From Bradyrhizobium sp. SRS-191 (GTDB lineage Bacteria; Pseudomonadota; Alphaproteobacteria; Rhizobiales; Xanthobacteraceae): a stretch of DNA of 64,000 nucleotides. The position numbers and the translations under genes are program-made. The stretch spans positions 84,775 to 148,774 of the forward strand of contig NZ_JANBVS010000020.1 in the NCBI RefSeq assembly GCF_024586915.1. Reading direction: 5' to 3'. Below are positions 46,749 to 55,401 of this stretch, one piece after another (positions within the stretch are counted from its first letter, which is position 1; each line of letters opens with the position of its first letter). Under the pieces are notes generated by a model. It worked only from the letters and a program-made list of their open reading frames with translations, was not told the origin of the DNA and made no database searches.

Positions 46749-47744
46749 ATGGCAACAAGGGGCGCGCTTCTGATTGCCGGCGGCGCCGGCTATATCGGCG
46801 CTCATTGCTGCAAGGCGGTCGCCGAAGCCGGCTTCGTCCCGGTCTGCTATGACGACCTGTCCACGGGCCATCGCAGCTTCGTGCAATGGGGGCCGTTCGT
46901 CTCAGGCGACATCGCCGACAGCGGCAAGGTGGCGGACACCATCCGCCGCTACGACGTCCAGGCGGTGATGCACTTCGCGGCCTCGAGCGCGATCGGTCAA
47001 TCCATCGTCGATCCGCAGACCTATTATCGCAACAACGTCACCGGCGCGCTGGGTCTGCTGCAGGGCATGCGCGAGGCCGGCTGCTCGTCGATCGTGCTGT
47101 CCTCGACCGGCGCCGTCTATGGCGAGGCCGGGCGCGATCCGATTCCTGAAGGCGCGGCCGGACCGGCCATCAATCCCTACGGCCGCTCCAAATACATGAT
47201 CGAGCAGATCCTGACCGACTACTGCACCGCCTACGGCTTCTCGGCCAGTGTCCTGCGCTATTTCAACGCCAGCGGCGCCGCCGTAGAGCGCCGGATCGGC
47301 GAGCTGCGCGACCGCGAGACGCATCTCATCCCGCGCGCGCTGATGGCGATCCTCGGCCATGTCACGGATTTCGCGATCTTCGGCACCGACTACGACACGC
47401 CTGATGGAACCGCGGTGCGCGACTACATCCATGTTGATGATCTCGCCGACGCGCATATCGCCGCGCTGGAGCGGTTGCTCGGCGGCAAGGCCGGCGGCAC
47501 CTATAATCTCGGCACCGGCGGCGGTCATTCGGTGCGCGAGGTCGTCGATGCGATCCGTCGCGAGACCGGCGAGCAGGTGCCACTGGTGTATCGCGCGCGC
47601 CGGGCCGGCGATCCACCGGTGCTGGTCGCCGATCCCCGTCTTGCCCGGCAGGAGCTCGGCTTCATGGCGCGTCGCTCGGATCTCGGCACGATCATCCGCT
47701 CGGCCTGGGCCTGGCACCAGACCGCGCATCCGCGCATCGTGTGA
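46749..47744 (+). CDS. galE: UDP-glucose 4-epimerase family protein
   Basis: A 331-residue extended SDR. N-terminal ALLIAGGAGYIGAHCCKAV binds NAD; SSTGAVYG holds the Ser/Thr and YGRSKYMIEQ the catalytic Tyr-Lys. RYFNASGA and VRDYIHVDDLADAH are GalE-specific stretches. Interconverts UDP-glucose and UDP-galactose for exopolysaccharide or LPS. The start at 46749 has no clear ribosome site; the frame is open upstream to 46602, but similarity begins at MATRGALLIAGG. Confidence 0.88.
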   Translation: MATRGALLIAGGAGYIGAHCCKAVAEAGFVPVCYDDLSTGHRSFVQWGPFVSGDIADSGKVADTIRRYDVQAVMHFAASSAIGQSIVDPQTYYRNNVTGALGLLQGMREAGCSSIVLSSTGAVYGEAGRDPIPEGAAGPAINPYGRSKYMIEQILTDYCTAYGFSASVLRYFNASGAAVERRIGELRDRETHLIPRALMAILGHVTDFAIFGTDYDTPDGTAVRDYIHVDDLADAHIAALERLLGGKAGGTYNLGTGGGHSVREVVDAIRRETGEQVPLVYRARRAGDPPVLVADPRLARQELGFMARRSDLGTIIRSAWAWHQTAHPRIV

Positions 47745-47781
47745 GCGGCGCGTCGTCGAAGAGGGCGTTGCGCGAGAGCGG

Positions 47782-48114
47782 CTAGGCCGCCGCCGGCGGC
47801 GTATGCGCGAATGCGTCCATCAGCATCAGCTCCACGTGCTCATCTTCCATCGACCAGCGGCCGATCTCGGCGCCGTCGCGGAAGAAGTGGATGCTGTGGA
47901 CCGGTGAGCGGACGTCGTCGCCGCGAATCATCCGGAGCAGGGTCTGCGCCACGCGGCAATGATCGCCGGGCAGCCTGAGATCGAAGAATGCGTCGCCATA
48001 GCCCGGCAGCGGAGTGCCGGCCGAATCGCGAACTTCCATGCGCAACTGTGCCATACTCGCATTCAACGACAGTAACGGTTTCCGCCCGGTAAATGCCGCC
48101 GGGTCGCGCATCAT
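47782..48114 (-). CDS. Small unknown protein downstream of the hydantoinase
   Basis: A 110-residue soluble protein beginning 12 bases after the hydantoinase stop, hence co-transcribed. The central region FFDLRLPGDHCRVAQTLLRMIRGDDVRSPVHSIHFFRDGAEIGRWSMEDEHVEL suggests a small alpha/beta fold; no family recognised. It could be an accessory subunit for the upstream enzyme. Confidence 0.6.
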   Translation of the reverse strand: MMRDPAAFTGRKPLLSLNASMAQLRMEVRDSAGTPLPGYGDAFFDLRLPGDHCRVAQTLLRMIRGDDVRSPVHSIHFFRDGAEIGRWSMEDEHVELMLMDAFAHTPPAAA

Positions 48115-48126
48115 TTGAAGCGGCCA

Positions 48127-49581
48127 TCATGGCGTGATCATGTCGCGCGCGACGCCTTCAGGCGCGGTGATCTCCTTCCACGTGGAATTGGCGACATGCA
48201 CCGGCGGGAAGGCGGCCCGCTCGACATAGCGGCCGTCGCCGGCCTCTGCACGCAGCTCGCCGTCGCGCCAGGCGATGCGGCCACGCGAGACGGTGACGGC
48301 CGGCCCGCCGGCGCAGCTGAAGCCTTCGAACACGTTGTAGTCGATGCGGCTGACCTGGCGGCTCGCGCTGATCGTCTTGTGCGCGGCTGGATCCCACACC
48401 ACGAGGTCGGCGTCGGAGCCGGCCATCACCGCGCCCTTGCGCGGGAAGATGTTGAGGATGCGCGCGATGTTTGCCGAGGTGACCGCGACGAACTCCTCCT
48501 TCGTCAGCCGCCCGGTGCCGACGCCCGCGCTCCACAGCAGCGGCATGCGGTCCTCGAGCCCACCGGTGCCGTTCGGAATCTTGCGGAAGTCACCGCGGCC
48601 GAGCCGTTTCTGCGCCAGCGTGAAGGCGCAATGGTCGGTCGCGACCACCTGCAGCGAGCCGGATTGCAGTCCCGCCCACAGGCTGTCCTGGTGCGCCTTG
48701 TCGCGGAACGGCGGCGACATCACGCAGGCCGCGGCCTGGTCCCAGTCTTTGGCGCGATACTCGCTGTCGTCGAGCAGGAGATGCTGGATCAGCGGCTCGC
48801 CATAGACGCGCTGGCCGGCGGCGCGGGCGCGCGCGATCGCCTCATGCGACTGGCGGCAGCTGGTGTGCACGACATAGAGCGGCGCCCCGGTCATGTCGGC
48901 GATCATGATGGCGCGGCTGGTCGCCTCGCCCTCGACTTCCGGCGGCCGCGAGAAGGCGTGGCCCTCCGGCCCATCGATGCCGCGCGCCAGCATCGCCTCC
49001 TGCATCCGCGCAACGACGTCGCCGTTCTCGGCATGGACCAGCGGCATGGCGCCGAGCTCGGCGCAGCGCGCGAACGAGTTGTAGAGCTCGTCGTCGTCCA
49101 CCATCAGCGCGCCCTTGTAGGCCATGAAGTGCTTGAAGGTGTTGATCCCGTAGGTTTTGACGACGACCTCCATCTCGTCGAACACCTGCTTCGACCAGGA
49201 CGTCACGGCCATGTGGAAGCCGTAGTCGGCCGCCGCCTTTTCCGACTTCCGCCGCCAATCCTGATAGGCCGCGAGCATCGACTGGCCGGGATCGGGAATG
49301 CAGAAATCCACCACCATGGTGGTGCCGCCGGAGAGCCCCGCCTTGGTGCCCCATTCGAAATCGTCCGCCGACACCGTGCCCATGAAGCCGAGTTCGAGAT
49401 GGGTGTGCGGATCGATGCCGCCCGGTATCACGTAGCAGCCGTCGGCGTCGATCACCTCGGCCGACAGCGGCGGCTCGATCGATGTGCCGACAGCGAGAAT
49501 GGTGCCGCCCTGGATCAGGACATCGGCGCGCCGGGAATGATCGTGGTTCACCACCGTGCCGCCGCGGATGAACAATGACAT
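48127..49581 (-). CDS. hydA: D-hydantoinase / dihydropyrimidinase
   Basis: A 484-residue cyclic amidohydrolase, opening 5,6-dihydropyrimidines or 5-substituted hydantoins to N-carbamoyl amino acids. All binuclear-metal ligands of the family are visible at almost canonical numbers: His59 and His61 (PHTHLE), carboxylated Lys150 (FKHFMAYK), His183 (LVHAEN), His239 (VVHTSC) and Asp316 (ATDHCAF). No dihydropyrimidine dehydrogenase or ureidopropionase gene is adjacent, so the pathway context is unknown. Confidence 0.93.
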   Translation of the reverse strand: MSLFIRGGTVVNHDHSRRADVLIQGGTILAVGTSIEPPLSAEVIDADGCYVIPGGIDPHTHLELGFMGTVSADDFEWGTKAGLSGGTTMVVDFCIPDPGQSMLAAYQDWRRKSEKAAADYGFHMAVTSWSKQVFDEMEVVVKTYGINTFKHFMAYKGALMVDDDELYNSFARCAELGAMPLVHAENGDVVARMQEAMLARGIDGPEGHAFSRPPEVEGEATSRAIMIADMTGAPLYVVHTSCRQSHEAIARARAAGQRVYGEPLIQHLLLDDSEYRAKDWDQAAACVMSPPFRDKAHQDSLWAGLQSGSLQVVATDHCAFTLAQKRLGRGDFRKIPNGTGGLEDRMPLLWSAGVGTGRLTKEEFVAVTSANIARILNIFPRKGAVMAGSDADLVVWDPAAHKTISASRQVSRIDYNVFEGFSCAGGPAVTVSRGRIAWRDGELRAEAGDGRYVERAAFPPVHVANSTWKEITAPEGVARDMITP

Positions 49582-49838
49582 GGATCGCCTCTCGCCCCGC
49601 GCATCGCCGGCAGCGTCCGTGCGCCGCCGCTGACGAATCTAGCGTGGCCGCACCGAGCTGCCCTGATGAAATTTTGACCAGGGAAGAGCGCTGATCGGGC
49701 AGGACCGACACCGGGGTCGGAACGGCACGGGAGCGCGGGCGACGCGAGCTTTCTCGGCGGCTGCCGGCGCCTCTTGCCGTTCAGCACCCTTGGTATCCTG
49801 TTTGGCACCCTATGCGTGCCGGTCACCATCCGGGACGG

Positions 49839-50858
49839 CTAATGCAGCGTGAACAGCCCCAGCGCGCGGCGCACGTCGCGTTGCGTGGTGTCGGTGATCG
49901 CGCGCGCTCGTTCCGTGCCGCGCCTGATCACCTCCAGGATATGGCCGGGATCATGGGCAAGCGCCGCGCGCCGCGCGCGGATCGGCGCGACCACCGCCTG
50001 CAGCACGTCCTCCAATCGCTTCTTCACGACGCTGTCGCCGAGGCCGCCGCTGACATAGCGGTCCTTGAGATCGGCGACGACGGCATGGTCGTCGTCGAAC
50101 GCGTCGAGATAGGTGAAGACGACGTTGCCTTCGATCCGGCCAGGATCGGCGGCTCGAATGTGCAGGGGATCGGTGAACATGCGCCTGACGGCATCGCGGA
50201 TCTGGTCTTCCGTAGCGGAGAGCGGAATCGTGTTGCCCTGCGACTTGCTCATCTTCGCCTTGCCGTCGATGCCCGGCAGGCGCCCGACGCTCGGAATGAG
50301 CGCCTGGGCCTCGGGCAGCACGTCTGCGCCCGCCTGGCGGTTGATGCGGCGGACGATCTCGTTGGTCTGCTCGATCAGCGGCGCCTGATCCTCGCCGACC
50401 GGCACGATGGTCGCCTTGAAGGCGGTGATATCGGCGGCCTGCGCGACGGGATAGCAGAGAAAGCCGGCCGGGATGTCGCGGCCGAAGCCGCGCGCCTGGA
50501 TCTCGTCCTTGATCGTCGGATTTCGTTCGAGCCGCGCGACGGTGACGACGTTGGCGTAAAGGAGGGTGAGATCGGCCAGCGCCGGCAGATGTGACTGCAG
50601 GCAGATTGTCGTGCTGTCCGGGTCGATGCCGACGGCGAGATAGTCTGTCGCGATCTCCAGGATGCTCCGGCTCACCTTCGCCGGATCGTGCATATGGTCC
50701 GTCAGGGCCTGGGCATCCGCCAGCAGCAGGAACTGCTGATGCGTGGACTGCAGGGCGACGCGATTTCGCAGCGAGCCGACATAATGGCCGAGGTGCAGGG
50801 GGCCGGTGGGTCTGTCACCGGTGAGGATGATGGGGCGTTCGGGCAGCGATAGTGGCAT
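49839..50858 (-). CDS. trpS: Tryptophanyl-tRNA synthetase
   Basis: Class I aminoacyl-tRNA synthetase charging tRNA-Trp, 339 residues. The HIGH motif is HLGH at 22-25 (GDRPTGPLHLGHYVG), and KMSKSQGN at about 200 is the KMSKS loop. The start at 50858 has GGAG seven bases upstream; the frame is open to 50951 but without similarity. The compact form with a GDRPTGPLHLGHYVGSL start is the type often found as a second TrpS; whether another copy exists cannot be seen here. Confidence 0.93.
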   Translation of the reverse strand: MPLSLPERPIILTGDRPTGPLHLGHYVGSLRNRVALQSTHQQFLLLADAQALTDHMHDPAKVSRSILEIATDYLAVGIDPDSTTICLQSHLPALADLTLLYANVVTVARLERNPTIKDEIQARGFGRDIPAGFLCYPVAQAADITAFKATIVPVGEDQAPLIEQTNEIVRRINRQAGADVLPEAQALIPSVGRLPGIDGKAKMSKSQGNTIPLSATEDQIRDAVRRMFTDPLHIRAADPGRIEGNVVFTYLDAFDDDHAVVADLKDRYVSGGLGDSVVKKRLEDVLQAVVAPIRARRAALAHDPGHILEVIRRGTERARAITDTTQRDVRRALGLFTLH

Positions 50859-51106
50859 CGGAGTTCTCCAGGGGTGAGAACCGCCGCTCGATCGGGCTCT
50901 TCGATGCTGTTTGATGACAAGACCGCGTCGCAAGCCGATGAACGGCGGCAACGGGACTGTGATGACGAGGCCGTGCCGCTCCTAGGAGGAGCGCCACCAG
51001 ATGGTCACGGACACGGTCTCGATCTTCGTCATGCCGTCCCTATGGCCGAAAGCGCCGCTGAAAGCAACCCGCTCACGCGAGCGCCGCTTCTGCCCTGTGC
51101 TCAAGC

Positions 51107-52774
51107 CTATTCCAGATCGATGGCGTGATACTGGCCGGTCTTGTCGAGTTGCGTTCCCCAGACCTTGTGCAGCGCCTGGTGATCGGACGGACCGAAGCTC
51201 ACCTTCGATCCGACGCCCAACTCGTAGTTCTGCATCGCTTCGAGGGCGTCGACCAGTGACTCCGTATCGACGGCGGGACCGGCGCGACGCAGGCCCTCGA
51301 TCAGGATGTTGGCCGTCAGATAGGCCTCCAGCGAAGAGTAGTCGGCCGGCTCGCCCGGGAAATATTTGGCGAGCGCTTTCTTGTAGTTCAGCGTTACGGA
51401 CGCATAGCCCTCGACCGCCGGCGTGACCTGGGTGCAGATGACGCCGTCGGCATATTTGGGACCGAGCACCGTCAGCTCGCTGGCGAGGCCGGTGCTGCCG
51501 ACGCCCGAGATCGTCGCATAGATCATGTCCGGATAGAGGTCGCGGGTCTTCTCGATGAACTTCGCCGCGGCGCGGAAGGTCGCCACGAGCACGACGGCCT
51601 TGATCCCATGTTTCTGTCGGCGCAGTTGCGCGATGGCGTCGTCGACATTGACGGTGTTGCGGTTGTAGCTCATGCGGAAGACTTCGCCCGTGCCGCCGCG
51701 CAGGGTATGCATCGCCTTGCTGACGCCGTCCCATCCGGCGTCGCCATAGGCATCCTGCTGGGTGAGAACGCCGATCTCCTGCGGACGCAGCTTGCGGCTC
51801 TTGACGAGGTAGTGCACCAGCGCATGGGCTTCCTCGGCATAGCCGGCCCGGTAGTTGAAGACGTAGCGGTCCGGCGGATCGCGGCGCAGCGACGGGGCTC
51901 CGGTGAAGGCGCCGAAATACAGCGCATGATGTTCGAGCGCGTAAGGCACCGAGATCAGCGCGGTCGGGCTGCCGTAATTCTCGACGAAGCCGAACACCTT
52001 GTGCTGCTCGTAGAGCTCCTTCATCGCGGTCAAGGTTCGCGCCGGCTCGTAGGCGTCGTCGGCCGTGTAGAGCTTGAGCTGGCGGCCATTCACGCCGCCT
52101 TCCTCATTGGCCTGCGCAAATGCGAGGTCGATGCCGAGCTTGAGCTGATGGCCCATCTCTCTGGCCGGCCCCGAAAACGGGGCGGCCATTCCGAAGCTGA
52201 TCTCCGTGTCGGTGACGCCCTGCACCGGAGGCCGTGTGTTGGCCGGCGGCGCCGCCGCGGCATTGGCCATCCGCGTGTCGAATCTCGGCGTGCGGTCTTC
52301 CTCACGCAGCGGCGTGCTCTGGTCCGGCGTGGCCGCAGGGAGGGCGCTCGCAAGCGCTCCGGTCGGGAGATTATCCTGCACGGGCGCTGCGCTCGGCGCC
52401 GCTCGGGCCGGCCATGACGGCGCCACGGCTGCGGCGGCAACGTCGGCAGTGCTGTTGGCGGAGAGGGCCGCTGTCCACCGCGCCGGCAGCTTCGTCGCGG
52501 CAAATCCGGCCACGCCTGCGGCCACGGCCACGAGCCCGAGGATGCTCAGCAGGCCGACGACATTCCGCTCGCGCGGCGGCGGTGGAACCTGCTGCACGCC
52601 GAAGCGGGAGGCGAATTCGGCAGGCGTGGGCCGCTCGTGCTCGTCGCGCCACGGCGGCTCATACATCGGATGCCGGCCGTCCTCGTAGCCAGGCGAGAAT
52701 GGCGGGTCACGGTCATCATTGGGCGCACGCAAATGTCTCACGATTTCCCCCTTGGCTCGCGCGTCCGGCTTCAT
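51107..52774 (-). CDS. Membrane-tethered periplasmic-binding-fold protein (LivK-like), orphan
   Basis: About 555 residues from the ATG at 52774. A charged, Pro-rich cytoplasmic N-terminus (1-70) precedes one membrane helix (about 72-95, VVGLLSILGLVAVAAGVAGFAA), then an Ala/Pro-rich linker (to about 180) and a complete type I periplasmic-binding domain of the branched-chain amino acid family (VTDTEISFGMAAPFSGPAREMGHQLKLGID, QQDAYGDAGWDGV, YPDMIYATISGVGS). Normal LivK proteins are freely secreted and sit beside permease genes; here there are none. It may be a ligand receptor rather than a transporter part. The start is uncertain; no ribosome site is clear. Confidence 0.8.
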   Translation of the reverse strand: MKPDARAKGEIVRHLRAPNDDRDPPFSPGYEDGRHPMYEPPWRDEHERPTPAEFASRFGVQQVPPPPRERNVVGLLSILGLVAVAAGVAGFAATKLPARWTAALSANSTADVAAAAVAPSWPARAAPSAAPVQDNLPTGALASALPAATPDQSTPLREEDRTPRFDTRMANAAAAPPANTRPPVQGVTDTEISFGMAAPFSGPAREMGHQLKLGIDLAFAQANEEGGVNGRQLKLYTADDAYEPARTLTAMKELYEQHKVFGFVENYGSPTALISVPYALEHHALYFGAFTGAPSLRRDPPDRYVFNYRAGYAEEAHALVHYLVKSRKLRPQEIGVLTQQDAYGDAGWDGVSKAMHTLRGGTGEVFRMSYNRNTVNVDDAIAQLRRQKHGIKAVVLVATFRAAAKFIEKTRDLYPDMIYATISGVGSTGLASELTVLGPKYADGVICTQVTPAVEGYASVTLNYKKALAKYFPGEPADYSSLEAYLTANILIEGLRRAGPAVDTESLVDALEAMQNYELGVGSKVSFGPSDHQALHKVWGTQLDKTGQYHAIDLE

Positions 52775-52873
52775 TGGATTTTTTTGTTTGGCTCGCGCGG
52801 CGCCATACGCTGCAGGATCTGCCGGCCGGTGAAGCTGGCCATGCTCCGACGTCTGCGCATGTCGCACGAACTA

Positions 52874-52891
52874 ACACTCGACATCGAGTGT
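52874..52891. promoter_or_regulatory. Palindrome upstream of the tethered binding-protein gene
   Basis: ACACTCGA - CA - TCGAGTGT, a perfect 8-bp inverted repeat about 100 bp upstream of the presumed start at 52774. It is followed by a short direct repeat of GGATCAGTCTCA (52896-52921 region). Possible operator. Confidence 0.4.
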
Positions 52892-53143
52892 CAGTGGATC
52901 AGTCTCAAGCGGATCAGTCTCAGTGGATCGGCAGTTCCAGATATTGTCTGGAACACGTCCGAACCTCGCCATGATACTGCGAAGCAATGCGGCGGTTGTT
53001 TGTTCGCTTCGCTCAATGCGGATCAATCGGGCGAGAGCCGCTGTGGCATCAGCAAGGCGAGACGCGCATGATGTTGGTTGCGGTGTCGGGTCGGCTGGCA
53101 TCAAGGATGCTGACGGCGCGGTGCGCGCGCCATCAAGCGCGCG

Positions 53144-53761
53144 TCAGCCGCCGCTCTTCTCATTCGCCACCAGCCCCGCCACCATCGCCCTTACCATGGT
53201 CGCGATCTGCTGGCGCAGCAGCGCCAGCGGCACGGCGATCAACTTCTGCTCCAGGCCGAGCGCGACCATGCCGTGAACGGCCGAAAACAGACTGCGGGCA
53301 ACGATGCTGATGTCGTCGAACGAGCGCTGCGGAAACAGCGCGGCCAACGGCTGATGGATGTGGCGGAACAGGTGCATCTGGTCGGCGACCGCCCAGTCGG
53401 GCAGGGGCTTGTCGGCCGGCATGCGATGTTCGAACAGCGCGCGCCAGAGTTCGAGATTGTGGGCGGCGAAGTCGCAGTAGGCGATCGCGATGCGCTCCAG
53501 CGCGGCCGCCGGGCCGGGCGGATCGGCGCTCTCGGCCGCCGACAATTCCGCATCGAGTCGCGCCAGCGTGCGTGAGCCGACCATCAGCACCAACTCGTCG
53601 ACATCCGCCACCAGGTTGTAGACGGCGCCGTTGGCGACGCCGATCTCCTGGGCGAGATCGCGCGTCTTCAGGCCGGCCAGACCCCGCGTCCGGATCATCC
53701 GCTCGGCCGCCTCGATCAGGGCCTCACGCTGTTTCACACGTCTTTCCAAGGTTTTAGACAT
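53144..53761 (-). CDS. TetR/AcrR-family regulator (WHG-type C-terminal domain)
   Basis: A 205-residue repressor. The DNA-binding domain is at residues 12-57 (REALIEAAERMIRTRGLAGLKTRDLAQEIGVANGAVYNLVADVDELVL). The C-terminal region (YCDFAAHNLELWRALFEHRM ... LFSAVHGMVALGLEQKL) carries the W...HG pattern of TetR_C WHG domains. It diverges from the PspA-like gene with three matching palindromes between them, so it probably represses both itself and that pair. Confidence 0.88.
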   Translation of the reverse strand: MSKTLERRVKQREALIEAAERMIRTRGLAGLKTRDLAQEIGVANGAVYNLVADVDELVLMVGSRTLARLDAELSAAESADPPGPAAALERIAIAYCDFAAHNLELWRALFEHRMPADKPLPDWAVADQMHLFRHIHQPLAALFPQRSFDDISIVARSLFSAVHGMVALGLEQKLIAVPLALLRQQIATMVRAMVAGLVANEKSGG

Positions 53762-53776
53762 TGTTAACCATAACTC

Positions 53777-53848
53777 TGAGCGATGCTCAAATTTGCTCTT
53801 GAGCGACGCTCAAGATTGCGCTAGAAGATTGCTTATGAGCGATGCTCA
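53777..53848. promoter_or_regulatory. Triple operator: three TGAGC-GAY-GCTCA palindromes
   Basis: TGAGCGATGCTCA at 53777-53789, TGAGCGACGCTCA at 53800-53812 (extended by T/A to 15 bp) and TGAGCGATGCTCA at 53836-53848. Centres are 23 and 36 bp apart. All lie between the divergent tetR and pspA-like starts; the third ends 16 bp before the pspA-like ATG, overlapping the likely core promoter. Confidence 0.88.
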
Positions 53849-53864
53849 TAGCAGGGAGTTCACA

Positions 53865-54563
53865 ATGTTCAAGACCGTTCTGACGCTGTTTCGGGGAACC
53901 GTTGCCGTTGCGGAGGAGGAGCTGCAGGACCGGACCGCGCTGGTGATCCTGGATCAGCAGATGCGCGATGCGGCCGCGGCCGTCGAGCGCAGCAAGCGCG
54001 CGCTGGCGCTGGCCATTGCGCAGGACCAGCAGGAGGGCAGGCGCCTCGAAGCGACGCTGGCCCGCATCACCGACCTCGAGGTGCGCGCCACCGCCGCGCT
54101 CGATGGCGGCCGTGAAGATCTGGCCCGCGAGGCCGCGCAGGCGATCGCCGGCCTGGAGGCCGAGCGCGATGCTGCCAAGACAGCGCGGGCGCTGTTCGCC
54201 ACGGAGATTGCGCGGCTGAAGAAGCATGTGGCGGGGGCCGAGGCCCGCATCGCGGAGCTCGACCGTGGCCGCCGCATCGCCCGCGCCTCGGAAGCCGTGC
54301 GCAACCTGCGCCGCGGCGGCATCGAAGCGGCGCGTCCCTACGAATGCACGCTGCCGGAGGCGGAGGCGACTCTGAAGCGGCTGCGCGAGCGGCAGATGGA
54401 AGCGCAGGCCGCCGACGAAGCGCTGATGGAGCTCGACGCCGCGACCGGGCCGATTACGACCGCCGAGAAGCTGGCCGAACAGGGCTTCGGTCCGCGCATC
54501 AAGACCACCGCCGATGATGTGCTGACGCGCCTGAAGGCCGGCCGCACCGCTCCGGCAAACTGA
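53865..54563 (+). CDS. PspA/IM30-family membrane-stress protein
   Basis: A 232-residue, almost wholly helical protein starting MFKTVLTLFRG, with the amphipathic N-terminal helix of PspA/Vipp1 (ESCRT-III-like) proteins. A long Ala/Arg/Glu-rich coiled coil follows (about 35-190, e.g. AVERSKRALALAIAQDQQEGRRLEATLARI). These proteins bind stressed inner membranes and preserve integrity. CAGGGAG lies upstream of the ATG at 53865. It forms a two-gene operon with the YiaA-like gene 56 bases downstream under the triple operator. Confidence 0.85.
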   Translation: MFKTVLTLFRGTVAVAEEELQDRTALVILDQQMRDAAAAVERSKRALALAIAQDQQEGRRLEATLARITDLEVRATAALDGGREDLAREAAQAIAGLEAERDAAKTARALFATEIARLKKHVAGAEARIAELDRGRRIARASEAVRNLRRGGIEAARPYECTLPEAEATLKRLRERQMEAQAADEALMELDAATGPITTAEKLAEQGFGPRIKTTADDVLTRLKAGRTAPAN

Positions 54564-54619
54564 AGCGACGACTGCTCTCCAACCAATCAACTCATCAACC
54601 GACACCATAGGAGCCGACC

Positions 54620-54895
54620 ATGAACCAGAACGTCCAGCCCCACAGCGGTGCCTTCGTCACCTTCACCTACGCCTCGTTCGGCGCGTCCGCCTTTCTCGTC
54701 GCGCTCGGCGTGTTCTTCATGCCGATCGATCTCTGGATGAAGGGCTATCTGACGATGGGCATCGTCATGCTGGTGCAGACTTGCGTCACCCTGACCAAGA
54801 CCCTGCGCGACCGCCACGAAAGCAGCAAGCTCGTCAACCGCATCGAGGACGCCCGCGCCGAGCGCCTGCTGATGGAGGTGTCGAAGGCGGCATGA
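54620..54895 (+). CDS. YiaA/YiaB-family inner-membrane protein
   Basis: A 91-residue protein with two membrane helices: SGAFVTFTYASFGASAFLVALGVFF (about 9-34) and GYLTMGIVMLVQTCVTLTKTL (about 42-62). These are followed by a cytoplasmic DRHESSKLVNRIEDARAERLL helix. This matches the YiaA/YiaB domain layout. TAGGAGC precedes the ATG. Paired with the PspA-like gene; the charged C-terminal helix could contact it (inference). Confidence 0.85.
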   Translation: MNQNVQPHSGAFVTFTYASFGASAFLVALGVFFMPIDLWMKGYLTMGIVMLVQTCVTLTKTLRDRHESSKLVNRIEDARAERLLMEVSKAA

Positions 54896-54950
54896 GGCGT
54901 GGTCACTTCGCCTCTTTCTCGTGGAAGGAGAGGCCGGTGCGCGCGGCGGC

Positions 54951-55245
54951 CCCTCACCCCAACCCTCTCCCCGTGAAGAACGGGGAGAGGGAGCGCAGCC
55001 GGCCTGGCCGTAACGAGCGACCCTGGAAGCAGGTTACTCCGTCATGCCCGGGCTTGTCCCGGGCATCCACGTCCTTCTCAGTTTGCCGATCGACGTGGAT
55101 GGCCGGGACACGCCCGGCCATGACGACGCGGAGAGAGATGAGCGCAAAACTTCGACGTCATATGTGAGCGAACGCAAATCTGCTCACTTGAGCCCGGCTG
55201 CGCTCCCTCTCCCCGTTCTTACGGGGAGAGGGGTGGGGTGAGGGG
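54951..55245. repeat. Nested repeat: long inverted repeat enclosing an 84-bp element
   Basis: Outer arms CCCTCACCCCAACCCTCTCC (54951 onward, continuing CCGT...GAGAGGGAGCGCAGCCGG) and the matching reverse arm (GCCCGGCTGCGCTCCCTCTC ... GGGGTGGGGTGAGGGG ending near 55245) form an inverted repeat. Between them lies a separate 84-bp palindromic element at 55041-55124 that recurs at 61895-61978. No gene in the interval. Confidence 0.85.
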
Positions 55246-55401
55246 CAGCTACACGGGCAGACTTTGCTGTAATGACCATCGTTCAAGCAGCGTTTACCCT
55301 GACGACGGCTTCGCCGCTCGGCGTGAACACGTATTAACGCGGGCGGCGCATATCACGGGAAGGCAGGGCTTCGGCGAGCCATTTGCGTTCGCGCTGGGCG
55401 G

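Noticed and set aside
52871..53101. Short - strand frame between the TetR gene and the tethered binding-protein gene
   Set aside because: No ribosome site or family, and it runs through the palindrome and direct repeats that look regulatory.
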